Below, piece after piece: positions 52,026 to 60,764 of a DNA stretch of 64,000 bases. Within the stretch, counting starts at the first letter, position 1; each line of letters starts with the position of its first letter. This DNA comes from Oxalobacteraceae bacterium OTU3CAMAD1 (GTDB lineage: Bacteria; Pseudomonadota; Gammaproteobacteria; Burkholderiales; Burkholderiaceae_D): NCBI GenBank assembly GCA_024123915.1, contig CP099650.1, positions 2,790,001 to 2,854,000 on the forward strand, given 5' to 3'. A model generated the notes under the pieces. The model was not told where the DNA came from, searched no databases, and was given only the letters and a program-made list of their open reading frames with translations. The translations under genes were made by a program, and so were the position numbers.

Positions 52026-53260
52026 GGCAGCATCAACTCCGCGAACGCGCTCAGTTGTTCGGACGGGGCGTCGTTGCCGAAGCGCTGTTGATAGAGCTGG
52101 CGGAAAATGTCGTCCGGCTTGAGCTGCTCCAACTGGTCGAGCGTCATCACGTCGCTGTCGATGGACGACGCGCGCGCGGCGCTGGAGGTTTCGATCTTCG
52201 CCAGCCGTACCGGCTTGCCTTCCAGCGCGGCCTCGATGCGCGAGCGCAGGCCGGGCTCCGGCGCGTCGAGCCGTACGCGCACTTCCAGGAAGGGTTGCTG
52301 GTCGGGCGGGGCGTCCGGCACGTCGAGCGCTGCCAGTTCCTCCAGCACTTGCGCCAGCGGCGCCGGTTTTGCGGGGACGCGCAGCAGCTCCACCGCGCGC
52401 GGGACGTGGATAGGCGTGATCGAGCCGACGGCCGCGCCATCGATATCGATGCGGAGAATCTGGTGCTGGTAGCCTACCTCCGCGAAAGACAGCGGTATCG
52501 GGCTGCCGCAATAGCGGATGTGATCCTGTTTGCCGACCGCCTGCGCCAGATGCAGGTGGCCCAGCGCGGCGTAGACGATGGCGGGGTCGAAGATCCCGGC
52601 CGGCAGCATCTCGGTGCCGCCGATGACGATGCGGCGTTCCGATTCGTTCGACATCTGGCCGTCGACCATGTGGCAGTGCCCCATCGCCAGGATCGCCTGG
52701 CCGTCCTGGCGCTTGGCCAGCGCCAGTTCCAGCGCCTGTTTGTAGAGCAGGGCGATGCCGGCCAGGTAGGGATCGGCTCTTTCTTCATTGTCGTCGCCGG
52801 CGGGCATTCTGGGCACGTCGCCCGGACGCAGGAAGGGCACCGCCAGGCACCAGGCCTCGACCGCGCCGCCGCTGCCGGTTAGCGGCAGTACCAGGGACTC
52901 GATATCGATGGCGCCGTCGGCGTCGCGCTGCACGGCGCCGACCACGCGGGTGCCGTGCGCCTCCAGCAACGGGCCGGGGGCCTCCAGGCGGCCGGGCGAG
53001 TCGTGGTTGCCGGCGATGACGATCAGGTTCAGGTGCGGCACACGTTCCTTTGCCCGCTGCAGGAATCGGTACAACTGCTTTTGCGACGCCGACGACGGAT
53101 TGGCGTTGTCGAAGATGTCGCCGGCGATCAGCAGGGCGTCGGCCCGCTCGCTGACGACGGTGTCGAGCAGCCAGTCCAGGAAGCGCTGGTGTTCGTAGTG
53201 ACGTTCGAAATTATGCAGGGATTGGCCGAGATGCCAGTCGGAAGTGTGCAGCAGACGCAT
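52022..53260 (-). CDS. sbcD: exonuclease subunit SbcD
   Basis: 412 residues from MRLLHTSDWHLGQSLHNF at 53260; an upstream start adds a non-family hydrophobic segment. It is the Mn-dependent nuclease of the SbcCD complex. The calcineurin-like phosphoesterase motifs are all present: TSDWHLG, AGDIFDNANPS, IAGNHDSPG, and GHCHMVDG-like GHLHLAQAV. The C-terminal ~100 residues are the cap that meets SbcC. Overlaps sbcC by 4 bp. Confidence 0.95.
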   Translation of the reverse strand: MRLLHTSDWHLGQSLHNFERHYEHQRFLDWLLDTVVSERADALLIAGDIFDNANPSSASQKQLYRFLQRAKERVPHLNLIVIAGNHDSPGRLEAPGPLLEAHGTRVVGAVQRDADGAIDIESLVLPLTGSGGAVEAWCLAVPFLRPGDVPRMPAGDDNEERADPYLAGIALLYKQALELALAKRQDGQAILAMGHCHMVDGQMSNESERRIVIGGTEMLPAGIFDPAIVYAALGHLHLAQAVGKQDHIRYCGSPIPLSFAEVGYQHQILRIDIDGAAVGSITPIHVPRAVELLRVPAKPAPLAQVLEELAALDVPDAPPDQQPFLEVRVRLDAPEPGLRSRIEAALEGKPVRLAKIETSSAARASSIDSDVMTLDQLEQLKPDDIFRQLYQQRFGNDAPSEQLSAFAELMLP

Positions 53261-53407
53261 GGAGATGTGTAGTGGAAACAGCAAAAAACAGCAAAACAGC
53301 CGGGAAGCGCACAATATAGCGCAAGACGGCCGAGCACGAGTTGAGAAATGATGAGCGGGCGGCGTTTCTTTTGAACCCGCATACTTTTGCCGATACGCTC
53401 GCGCCGC

Positions 53408-53457
53408 CGCTTAAGGGTCGGACCCGATGGGTCCGACCCTGTGTGGCCGTGCGGGTT
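53408..53457. repeat. 50-bp palindromic repeat, copy 2 (3' of diguanylate cyclase)
   Basis: AGGGTCGGACCC-GAT-GGGTCCGACCCT stem. Against copy 1 (31455-31504, read on the other strand) 45 of 50 bases match; the stem change is paired (T-A to G-C), as if selected. It abuts the stop of the cyclase gene. Confidence 0.8.
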
Positions 53458-56102
53458 TATGCCAGCGCCGCACCGGTGCGGAAGGTGTTGCGGCCCGCCT
53501 GCTTGGCCTCGTACAACAGCATGTCGGCGCGGTTCAGCAACTCCGCCGGGGTGATGTCCTCTCCTTGGTAGTAGGCAAGTCCGATGCTGGCCGACACCGA
53601 CACCACCGTCCCGCTCAAGTCGAACGGCGCCTGCATCACGCCGACGATCTTGGCGGCCAGCGCGGCGGCGTCCTCGATCCGGTGGATGCGCTCCATGATA
53701 ACGGTGAACTCGTCGCCGCCCAGCCGCGCGATGGTGTCGCTGGCGCGCATGGCGTGGGTCAGGCGCGCCGAGAATATCTTCAGCAACGCGTCGCCCACGC
53801 TGTGGCCATACGTGTCGTTGACCGGCTTGAAGCGGTCGATATCCATGTACATCACGGCCATCATGCCGCCGCCTTCGCGGTTGGCGGCCATGCTCTCGGT
53901 GAGTTTTTGCAGGAAGCCGGCGCGGTTGGTCAGCCCCGTCAGCGCGTCCACCTGCGAGAGCTTGAGCAGCCGCTGTTTTTCGTGCTTTTGCGCCGTCACG
54001 TCCTGGCGCATGACGTGAAAGCCCATCACCGAGACATTGTCCTCGTCGCGCTGTGGAATGTAATCGACTTCGAAGGTGCGCTCGGCGGGCCCGCTGCTGT
54101 CGTCCTCCTCGAACGTCAACGTCTCGCCGGCCAGCACGCGCTGGATGTAGGGCGCCAACACCGCGTAGCGTTCCTCGCCCATCGTTTGCCGGATGGTCTT
54201 GCCCAGCACCGCCATGCCGCCCCGGTTGAATTCGCGCTCGTAGGCGATGTTATGGAAGCGGTATACCTCCTCGTAATCGATGTAGGCCACCATGGCCGGC
54301 AGCGTGTCGGTGATGGTGCGCAGCCGCGCCTCGCTCTCACGCAGCGCCATCACCGATTTGCGCACGTGGGTGATGTCGTCGACCGTGCCCACGTAGCCGT
54401 ACACCTGCCCGTCGACGACCATCGCGGCGACCTTGAACGAGATCCAGATCATCATGCCGTCCGGGTGGATGCAGCGCAGCGTGTCCTGGTGCGGCAGGCG
54501 CGTTTTGACCATGCGCCGCAGGGCCGTCTTGAGCACCGGGCGGTCGCTCGGGTGGACCGCGCGCATCCAGGCGTCGCCCAGCGCCTCCTCGCGCCGCAAG
54601 CCGGTGATGAACTCGAAGGTGCGGTTGACGTAGGTGCATTTGCCGGCGGCGTCGGCGCGGATCAGGCCCAGTGGCGAGGCGTCGTTGACGGCCGCCAGTT
54701 CGGCCTGGTTCTTGCGCATCGCCAGCTCCGCTTCCTTGTGCGGCGTGATGTCGCGCGTGGTCACGGCCACGCCGTTGCTGATGGCGACGACCTGGCGGTG
54801 CAGCCAGCGCTCGCCGGACGGTCCGGCGCCGGGTTCATCGCGCTCGACTTCCTCCTCCAGCGGCCGGCCGGTGGCCATTACCTGCTTGAATTTCTCCACC
54901 AGGCCGCCGCTGTGCAGGTGCGGCGCCACCTCGCGCAGCGGCTTGCCCTTGATCTCGTGCGCGTGGTAGCCCAGCCTCGCGGCGGCGTGCTCGTTCAGGT
55001 CGGCGATGACGAAATCGGTAATGTCACCGGCGGGGCCGGGCGCGCGCCGGGCCTTGAGCAGGTACAGCGCATCGAGGCTGGCGTCGGCGGCCGCGCGCAG
55101 CAGCAGCTGGGCCTCGATGACCAATTGCGCGCTGTCGCGCACGCGCCGCGCCTGGCGGATCAGCAGGCCGGCCACGGCCAGCACCAGCAGCGACGCCACC
55201 GTCACCGCGCCGTAATACAGCGTGCGCCGTTTGGCGAAACCGGCCATGGCGCTGGGGACAGGGTTGCCCACCGCCGCCATCAACAGATAGCGCGGCATCT
55301 CCGCGTAGCCGTAGATGCGGTCGACGGCGTCGAACGGCCGCTTGAGCACCAACTCGTCGGCGGGGCGGGTGGCGCTGCGGGCCACCACGCGAAAGTCGAT
55401 GGCGTCGCCGATCACCATCTGCTCGTCGACGCGGGCGGTGGCCAGGCCGTTCTCCCGGCTGATCAGGATCACCGCGCCGCCATTGTCGACGCTGACGCGG
55501 TCGTAGTCGTCGACCAGGTCGGCCGGGTCGAGCAGCGCCAGGACCACGCCGGCGAACTGGCCGCGTGGTCCGTCTAGGCGGCGCGAGATCTGGATCTGCC
55601 ATTTGTTGGTACGCGGCTCGACCACCGGCGTGGCGACCACGGTGCGTTGCTCGGCGCTGGCGGCGTGGCTTTTGAAGAAGGCCTGGTCGCTCAGGTCCGG
55701 CGGGAAAAAGCCGTCGCTGCGGTCGACCACCTTGCCGGCGGCGTCCAGGCGCGCGAACGGCAGGTTGAATTTGGTCGGCATCAAGGTGTCGAGCGTGCCG
55801 TTATGGCCGGTGAAGTCGGCCAGCCGCAGCGCGCCGTTGGACTGCTCGAACTTGAGCTTGAACAGCTGGGTGGCGTGGTCGGTCTGGCGCAGCAGGTGGT
55901 TGGCGTGTTCGGCCAGCGTGTGCGCCAGCGATTGACTGTGCAGTACCGCCTCGAAGCGGGCGCTTTTCTTTTCCTGCCGTACTTGGTAGACCACCGCCGA
56001 CCACATGAGCGCGAGCACCAGCAGCGCGAAGGCCGGCAGCAGCATCGAACGATACAGTGTACGTAGAGAATCGAGCGTCGGGCTATCGGTGTGTGCGGTC
56101 AT
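53457..56102 (-). CDS. membrane sensor diguanylate cyclase with three PAS domains
   Basis: 881 residues from the ATG at 56102; the in-frame extension to 56261 has no family content. Residues ~18-40 are TM1 (LLPAFALLVLALMWSAVVYQV), followed by a periplasmic dCACHE-like region, then TM2 near 300 (VTVASLLVLAVAGLLI). Three PAS segments follow (near 320-440, 460-570 and 590-710), then GGDEF (~720-880) with DALTGLTNRAGF and the active site RLGGDEFTVIMERI. There is no EAL/HD-GYP domain, so it makes c-di-GMP. I-site (RxxD) is not obvious. Signal unknown. The gene abuts a repeat and has no partner on its strand. Confidence 0.92.
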   Translation of the reverse strand: MTAHTDSPTLDSLRTLYRSMLLPAFALLVLALMWSAVVYQVRQEKKSARFEAVLHSQSLAHTLAEHANHLLRQTDHATQLFKLKFEQSNGALRLADFTGHNGTLDTLMPTKFNLPFARLDAAGKVVDRSDGFFPPDLSDQAFFKSHAASAEQRTVVATPVVEPRTNKWQIQISRRLDGPRGQFAGVVLALLDPADLVDDYDRVSVDNGGAVILISRENGLATARVDEQMVIGDAIDFRVVARSATRPADELVLKRPFDAVDRIYGYAEMPRYLLMAAVGNPVPSAMAGFAKRRTLYYGAVTVASLLVLAVAGLLIRQARRVRDSAQLVIEAQLLLRAAADASLDALYLLKARRAPGPAGDITDFVIADLNEHAAARLGYHAHEIKGKPLREVAPHLHSGGLVEKFKQVMATGRPLEEEVERDEPGAGPSGERWLHRQVVAISNGVAVTTRDITPHKEAELAMRKNQAELAAVNDASPLGLIRADAAGKCTYVNRTFEFITGLRREEALGDAWMRAVHPSDRPVLKTALRRMVKTRLPHQDTLRCIHPDGMMIWISFKVAAMVVDGQVYGYVGTVDDITHVRKSVMALRESEARLRTITDTLPAMVAYIDYEEVYRFHNIAYEREFNRGGMAVLGKTIRQTMGEERYAVLAPYIQRVLAGETLTFEEDDSSGPAERTFEVDYIPQRDEDNVSVMGFHVMRQDVTAQKHEKQRLLKLSQVDALTGLTNRAGFLQKLTESMAANREGGGMMAVMYMDIDRFKPVNDTYGHSVGDALLKIFSARLTHAMRASDTIARLGGDEFTVIMERIHRIEDAAALAAKIVGVMQAPFDLSGTVVSVSASIGLAYYQGEDITPAELLNRADMLLYEAKQAGRNTFRTGAALA

Positions 56103-56336
56103 CGAGTCAGCGGTAGCGGGAACAGGGCGCCATGAGTAGATATTCTGCACGGAAATACGCGCTTTGTATCCCGTTTCCTGTTGGCGCCGCCAAAAAAAAT
56201 GCATGACGTTCACAGGTGGTATTGATTTCCTTATTAAAATAGCGGCTAACTTCAGTCCCACGCTTGTACGCCAAGGAACAAACTTGATCGAATTGACAAC
56301 GCCGCCTATGTCTCCATGCGCCTACGGTGTTGTGGC

Positions 56337-57326
56337 ATGAGTTTGCCCGCCGCCCCCGCCGATCTGGTCGGCCCCGACGGCCAGCCGCTGTTCGGCCGCT
56401 ACGCCGGCCAGGCCGGTCCCATCGATTGGACCCGCCTGGCCGCGCCGTTCGCGCGCGGGCGGCTGTGGCGGCGGTTCCACCACAAGCGCTGGCACTACGT
56501 GGCGCTGTGCACCGAGCGGGTTTTCTGCGCGGTCGCCATCGTCGATCTAGGCTGGGCCTGCACCGCGTTCGCCTACGCCTTCGACCGCAACGACGGCGAC
56601 ATGCTGGCCAATTTTTCGCAGGACGGCCTGCCGGGGCGGTCGGCGCGCCTGGCCGACCACGCGGGCGGGGACAGCTGGTTCAAGCATGGGAGCAACCGCA
56701 TCGCCATCGACAGCGACGGCGAGGGCCGCTACGAACTGTCGCTGCGCTGCGACTTCCTGGAGATCGACGCCGCCTTCGGCCCGGGCGCCTCGCCGCTGCT
56801 GCTGGCGACGGGGCCGGTGGCGCGCGGCTCGGTGCACGCGACGCAAAAATCGTCCGGCATGCCGCTGACCGGCGAGGTGCGCACCTGGCGCGAGGAGTAC
56901 GACCTGGCCGGTGGCGTGGCCAGTTTCGACTATTCGAACGGCCTGCTGGCGCGCGAGACCGCGTGGCGCTGGGCCTCGGCGCACACCCTGGAGATGGGTT
57001 TCAACCTGCAGGCCGGCTATTTCCGCGGCCACGAAAACGCGCTGTGGCTCGATGGCGAGTTGCACGCGCTGGCGCCGGCGCACTTCCTGTACGATAGCAG
57101 CGATCCGCTGTCGCAATGGCATATCTTCACCGAGGACGATTTGCTGGAACTGTACTTCACGCCGGACGGCGCGCGCCGGGACAACAAGAAAAAGCTGTTC
57201 GCGGCCAGCCGCTACCTACAGCCGGTCGGCACCTTCAGCGGCTGGGTGCGCAGCGGGCCGGAACAGCCGAAGCGCATCGTCACGCAAATGATGGGCGTGA
57301 CCGAGGACCACTCTTCGCGCTGGTAG
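56337..57326 (+). CDS. DUF2804 domain-containing protein
   Basis: 329 residues from ATG at 56337 (MSLPAAPADLVGPDG); an ATG seven codons earlier is possible. The sequence fits DUF2804: an N-terminal FHHKRWHYVALCTERVFCAVAI block, then the later RTWREEYDLAGGVASFDYSNG and HIFTEDDLLELYFTP. Function unknown; related to lipocalin/AttH-like beta folds. Soluble, no signal peptide. The Pat-like gene follows 39 bp later and may be cotranscribed. Confidence 0.85.
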   Translation: MSLPAAPADLVGPDGQPLFGRYAGQAGPIDWTRLAAPFARGRLWRRFHHKRWHYVALCTERVFCAVAIVDLGWACTAFAYAFDRNDGDMLANFSQDGLPGRSARLADHAGGDSWFKHGSNRIAIDSDGEGRYELSLRCDFLEIDAAFGPGASPLLLATGPVARGSVHATQKSSGMPLTGEVRTWREEYDLAGGVASFDYSNGLLARETAWRWASAHTLEMGFNLQAGYFRGHENALWLDGELHALAPAHFLYDSSDPLSQWHIFTEDDLLELYFTPDGARRDNKKKLFAASRYLQPVGTFSGWVRSGPEQPKRIVTQMMGVTEDHSSRW

Positions 57327-57365
57327 CTTTCGCAACCTGCCTGCCCAACCCTGGGAACGCCCGCC

Positions 57366-59771
57366 ATGAGCATCAGGAATCTCGACCGATTGTTTCAACC
57401 GCGCTCGGTGGCGGTGATCGGCGCGTCGGAAAAACCGGATCGCATCGGCACGCGCGCGCTGGACAATCTGGTGCAAGGGTCGTTCATCGCCGATGGCGGG
57501 GCGGTCTGGCCCGTCAATCCCAAGTATGCGCAACTGCGCGGCATGCCTTGCTACGCCAGGGTGTCGGCCTTGCCGGCGGCGCCGGACCTGGCCATCATCT
57601 GCACGCCGCCGACCGGCATCCCGGGGCTGATCGCCGAGCTGGGCGCGCGCGGCACCAAGGCCGCTATCGTCATGACATCCACCGATGGCCGTTCCGACAC
57701 CTTGCGCCAGGCGATGCTGGACGCTTCCAAGCCACACCTGCTGCGCATCCTCGGGCCGGGCAGCATCGGCGTGCAATCGCCGGCGCTGGGCCTGAACGCC
57801 AGCTTCAACCACCTGCCGGCCGGCGCCGGGAAGCTGGCTTTCGTTTCGCAATCGGGGGCGCTGGCGGCGGCCGTGCTGGACTGGGCGGCGTTGCGCGGCA
57901 TCGGCTTCTCGCGCTGCATCGCCATGGGCGAGAGCGCCGACGTCGACTTCGGCGACCTGCTCGACTATCTGGCCGCCGACAACGGCACCCACGCGATTTT
58001 GCTGTGCATCGAGCATTTGAGCTCGGCGCGCAAGTTCATGTCGGCGGGGCGCCTGGCCGCGCGCGGCAAGCCGGTCATCGTGCTCAAGGTCGGGCGCGAT
58101 CCGGCGCCCGGCGCCGACCTGGTGTTCGACGCCGCGATCCGTCGCGCCGGCATGCTGCGCGTGCATTCGACCGAGGACTTGTTCGACGCCGTCGAAACCC
58201 TGGCGCGGCGCCGGCCGCAGCGTGGCGAGCGGCTGGCCGTGCTAACCAACAGCGGCGGGCTGGGACTGCTCGCGGCCGACGCGCTCGATACCGGAGGCGC
58301 GCGGCTGGCGCCGTTGTCGGCCGAGTCGCTCAAGCTGTTGACGCAGGCCGGCGCGCCGCCCACCAATCCGGTCGACCTGCTGGCCGACGCGCCGGTCGAA
58401 CGCTACACGGCCGCCGTCGAGACCTTGTTGCGCGAATCGCAGGCAGACGCGCTGCTGTTCCTGCACGCGCCGACGGCGATGGTGTCGAGCCAGCTGATCG
58501 CCGAGGCGGTGGCGCCGTTGATGCGCTCGGTCGGCAAGAACGTGCTGTCGTGCTGGCTCGGCGGCAGTTCGGTGACGGCCGCGCGCCAGGTGTTCGCCGA
58601 CGCCGGCCTGCCCACCTACGACACGCCCGAGAAGGCGGTGCACGGCTTCGTGCAGATCGCGCAGTACCGCCGCAACCAGGAACTGTTGATGGAGGTGCCG
58701 GCCGGGCTGCCGACCACTTCGGCGCCGGAACGGGCCGCCGCGCGGTCGCTGGTCACGGCGGCGCTGGCGGCCGGCCGCGCCGAGTTGCCGGACGAGGATG
58801 CGCGGGCGCTGCTGGCCGCTTACGGCATCGCGCTGGCCACGCCGCAGCAGGCGGCGTTATCCGGCCACACCCTGGCGGCGGCGCGCATCCAGATCGGCGC
58901 CGATCCGGTGTTCGGGCCGGTGGTGTTTTTCGGCCAGGGCGGCATCGCCGCCGATGTCGCGGCCGACCGCGCGGCCGGCCTGCCGCCGCTGAACATGGTG
59001 CTGGCGCGCGACATGGTCGGGCGCACGCGGGTGGCGCGCCTGTTGGCGCAAGGGCAGACGGCGGCCGACGCCGACGCCATCGTGCGCACGCTGGTGCAGG
59101 TGGCCGACATGGTGACCGAGCTGCCGGAACTGGCCGAGCTGGACCTCAATCCCTTGCTGGCCATCGGCGGCGCGGTGGTGGCGCTGGGCGCGCGGCTGCG
59201 ACTGCAGTTGGAAATCGCGCCGCGCAGCAGGACAACGTTGGCGATCCGACCCTATCCGCAGGAACTGGAGCAGTACGTCGCGTGGGACGGCGGCCATATC
59301 CTGCTGCGGCCGATCCGGCCGGAGGACGGCCCGCAGCATCAGGCCTTCTTCCACGCGCTCGATCCGGACGACGTGCGGCTGCGCTTTTTCTCGGCCATGC
59401 GCGAGCTGCCGCCGGCGCAGCTGGCGCGCCTGACGCAGATCGACTACGACCGCGCGATGGCCTTCATCGCCACCCGCAACGGCGCCGACGGCCAGCCCGA
59501 AACCCTGGGCGTGGTGCGCGCCGTCACCGATCCCGATAATCAGCACGCTGAATTCGCCATCATCGTGCGCTCCGACCTGAAAGGGAAGGGACTGGGCTAC
59601 ATCCTGTTCGGCAAACTGGTCGATTACTTCCGCGCGCACGGTACGGCTGAGATCGTTGGCGATGCGTTGTCGGAGAACCTCGGCGTGCAAAAACTGGTGC
59701 GCCAGTTCGGCGGTGTGGTATCGGCGCATCCCGAACCCGGAATGGTGCGTCTCCAACTGCCTTTGCGATAG
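57366..59771 (+). CDS. Pat-like protein acetyltransferase: eroded ADP-forming acyl-CoA synthetase fused to GNAT
   Basis: 801 residues. Residues 1-130 are a CoA-binding Rossmann domain (SVAVIGASEKPDRIGTRAL), ~140-290 the succinyl-CoA-ligase-like fold, and ~640-801 a GNAT domain (LRPIRPEDG... IVRSDLKGKGLGYILFGKLVDYF). Pat/PatZ proteins acetylate Lys of acetyl-CoA synthetase and other enzymes, their N part being a regulatory relic. Here two catalytic parts are reduced. The phospho-His loop (SHTG) after VLKVGRDPAPG is gone, as is usual in Pat, and in addition the ATP-grasp N-lobe between LLAAYGIAL (~482-490) and GADPVFGPVV (~511) is missing, about 85 residues. Ordinary Pat is ~880-900 residues. 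The GNAT domain looks intact. Confidence 0.88.
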   Translation: MSIRNLDRLFQPRSVAVIGASEKPDRIGTRALDNLVQGSFIADGGAVWPVNPKYAQLRGMPCYARVSALPAAPDLAIICTPPTGIPGLIAELGARGTKAAIVMTSTDGRSDTLRQAMLDASKPHLLRILGPGSIGVQSPALGLNASFNHLPAGAGKLAFVSQSGALAAAVLDWAALRGIGFSRCIAMGESADVDFGDLLDYLAADNGTHAILLCIEHLSSARKFMSAGRLAARGKPVIVLKVGRDPAPGADLVFDAAIRRAGMLRVHSTEDLFDAVETLARRRPQRGERLAVLTNSGGLGLLAADALDTGGARLAPLSAESLKLLTQAGAPPTNPVDLLADAPVERYTAAVETLLRESQADALLFLHAPTAMVSSQLIAEAVAPLMRSVGKNVLSCWLGGSSVTAARQVFADAGLPTYDTPEKAVHGFVQIAQYRRNQELLMEVPAGLPTTSAPERAAARSLVTAALAAGRAELPDEDARALLAAYGIALATPQQAALSGHTLAAARIQIGADPVFGPVVFFGQGGIAADVAADRAAGLPPLNMVLARDMVGRTRVARLLAQGQTAADADAIVRTLVQVADMVTELPELAELDLNPLLAIGGAVVALGARLRLQLEIAPRSRTTLAIRPYPQELEQYVAWDGGHILLRPIRPEDGPQHQAFFHALDPDDVRLRFFSAMRELPPAQLARLTQIDYDRAMAFIATRNGADGQPETLGVVRAVTDPDNQHAEFAIIVRSDLKGKGLGYILFGKLVDYFRAHGTAEIVGDALSENLGVQKLVRQFGGVVSAHPEPGMVRLQLPLR

Positions 59772-59931
59772 TGTTAGTTATCCGCTTGATATATATTTGC
59801 TGTTCCAAATGAAAGAAAACGCGGGGACCTGTTTGTTCTAGCTCAAGGCGTCCGTGTCGGGTTTATTTACACTTTCACTTCCGCTCTTGCCGCCCATCCG
59901 GGTGAGCGCAACTTTAGTCTTGGGAGTCAGA

Positions 59932-60687
59932 ATGTTAACGGCCACATATACCCTGGTAGCGCTGTCGGTCGAACAGTCCAGCGTTCGCCTCAGTTTGTTA
60001 TCGTTTCAAAAGTATGTGCGCTCGACGCTGATGCAGCAGAACAGCATAACCCTGTCCCAGCTGGAATACGCGTGCGAGAACCTCAATAGCCTGTATCAGG
60101 CCTGTCATTGGCGCAAGACCGAGATGTACCTGATCCCGGCGCTGCGCGAAACGACCGAGCGCGCCGACGCGCTGCTCGACGAGCTCAACCATTTGAACCA
60201 GGCCGCGCTGGCCGCCATCCGCAGCTTGCAGGAGCGCATGGGCATCTACGCCGACGTGCGCGACTTCCGCGTCGAGCAGGTGTGCGATAGCATCGAAACC
60301 TGCTGCACGTCGCTGCTCAAGCGGCTCGAAAAAGAAGAGCAGGAACTGTTTGCCATGGCGCGCGGTCTGATAGGAGGGGAGACCTGGTTCTCCATTGCCA
60401 ACCAGCTGATGATGCATGACAAGCACCTGGAGGAGATGAAGCGTTCCGGCGTGGTGCTGGGCGACCAGGCGCCACCGGCCGTGGCGGCCAAAGCCAAGGC
60501 CAAGGCGGAGGCGCAGGCCAATGGCGGCCGGCGCGCCGCCAGCCCCCGCATCGACGACGCCCGGATCACCATTCCGGGCCTGCAAGTGTTACCGACGGTG
60601 GAGCTCGACGATGCCGACGCGGGATCGGCTCCGGCTCCTTTATATAGTGCCCGGCAGCAGTCGCTGGACGATGCCATAACGAAATAG
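59932..60687 (+). CDS. hypothetical helical protein, hemerythrin-like fold
   Basis: 251 residues from MLTATYTLVALSVEQSS at 59932 (GGGAG site eight bases upstream). Helices to ~residue 190 look like a four-helix bundle: TEMYLIPALRE, LDELNHLNQAALAAI, and RLEKEEQELFAMARGLI recall the EExxLF helix of hemerythrin, but the iron His residues are mostly absent. The C-terminal ~70 residues (KAKAKAEAQANGG...) are disordered. Not a named family. Sits between Pat and DUF349 genes with ~160-bp and ~77-bp gaps. Confidence 0.6.
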   Translation: MLTATYTLVALSVEQSSVRLSLLSFQKYVRSTLMQQNSITLSQLEYACENLNSLYQACHWRKTEMYLIPALRETTERADALLDELNHLNQAALAAIRSLQERMGIYADVRDFRVEQVCDSIETCCTSLLKRLEKEEQELFAMARGLIGGETWFSIANQLMMHDKHLEEMKRSGVVLGDQAPPAVAAKAKAKAEAQANGGRRAASPRIDDARITIPGLQVLPTVELDDADAGSAPAPLYSARQQSLDDAITK

Positions 60688-60764
60688 CCGCCAAATAGCA
60701 CTCGCCTCGGGCAAATTTCCCCTGCTTTGCTATGATGGTGGTTTTCTCCATCACATAGCGCACC

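Noticed and set aside
49737..52091. 784-codon plus-strand frame opposite sbcC
   Set aside because: Antisense to a gene with Walker A, zinc hook and signature motifs.
53427..55577. 716-codon plus-strand frame opposite the diguanylate cyclase
   Set aside because: Antisense to GGDEF and PAS motifs; product is His/Arg-rich with no domain.
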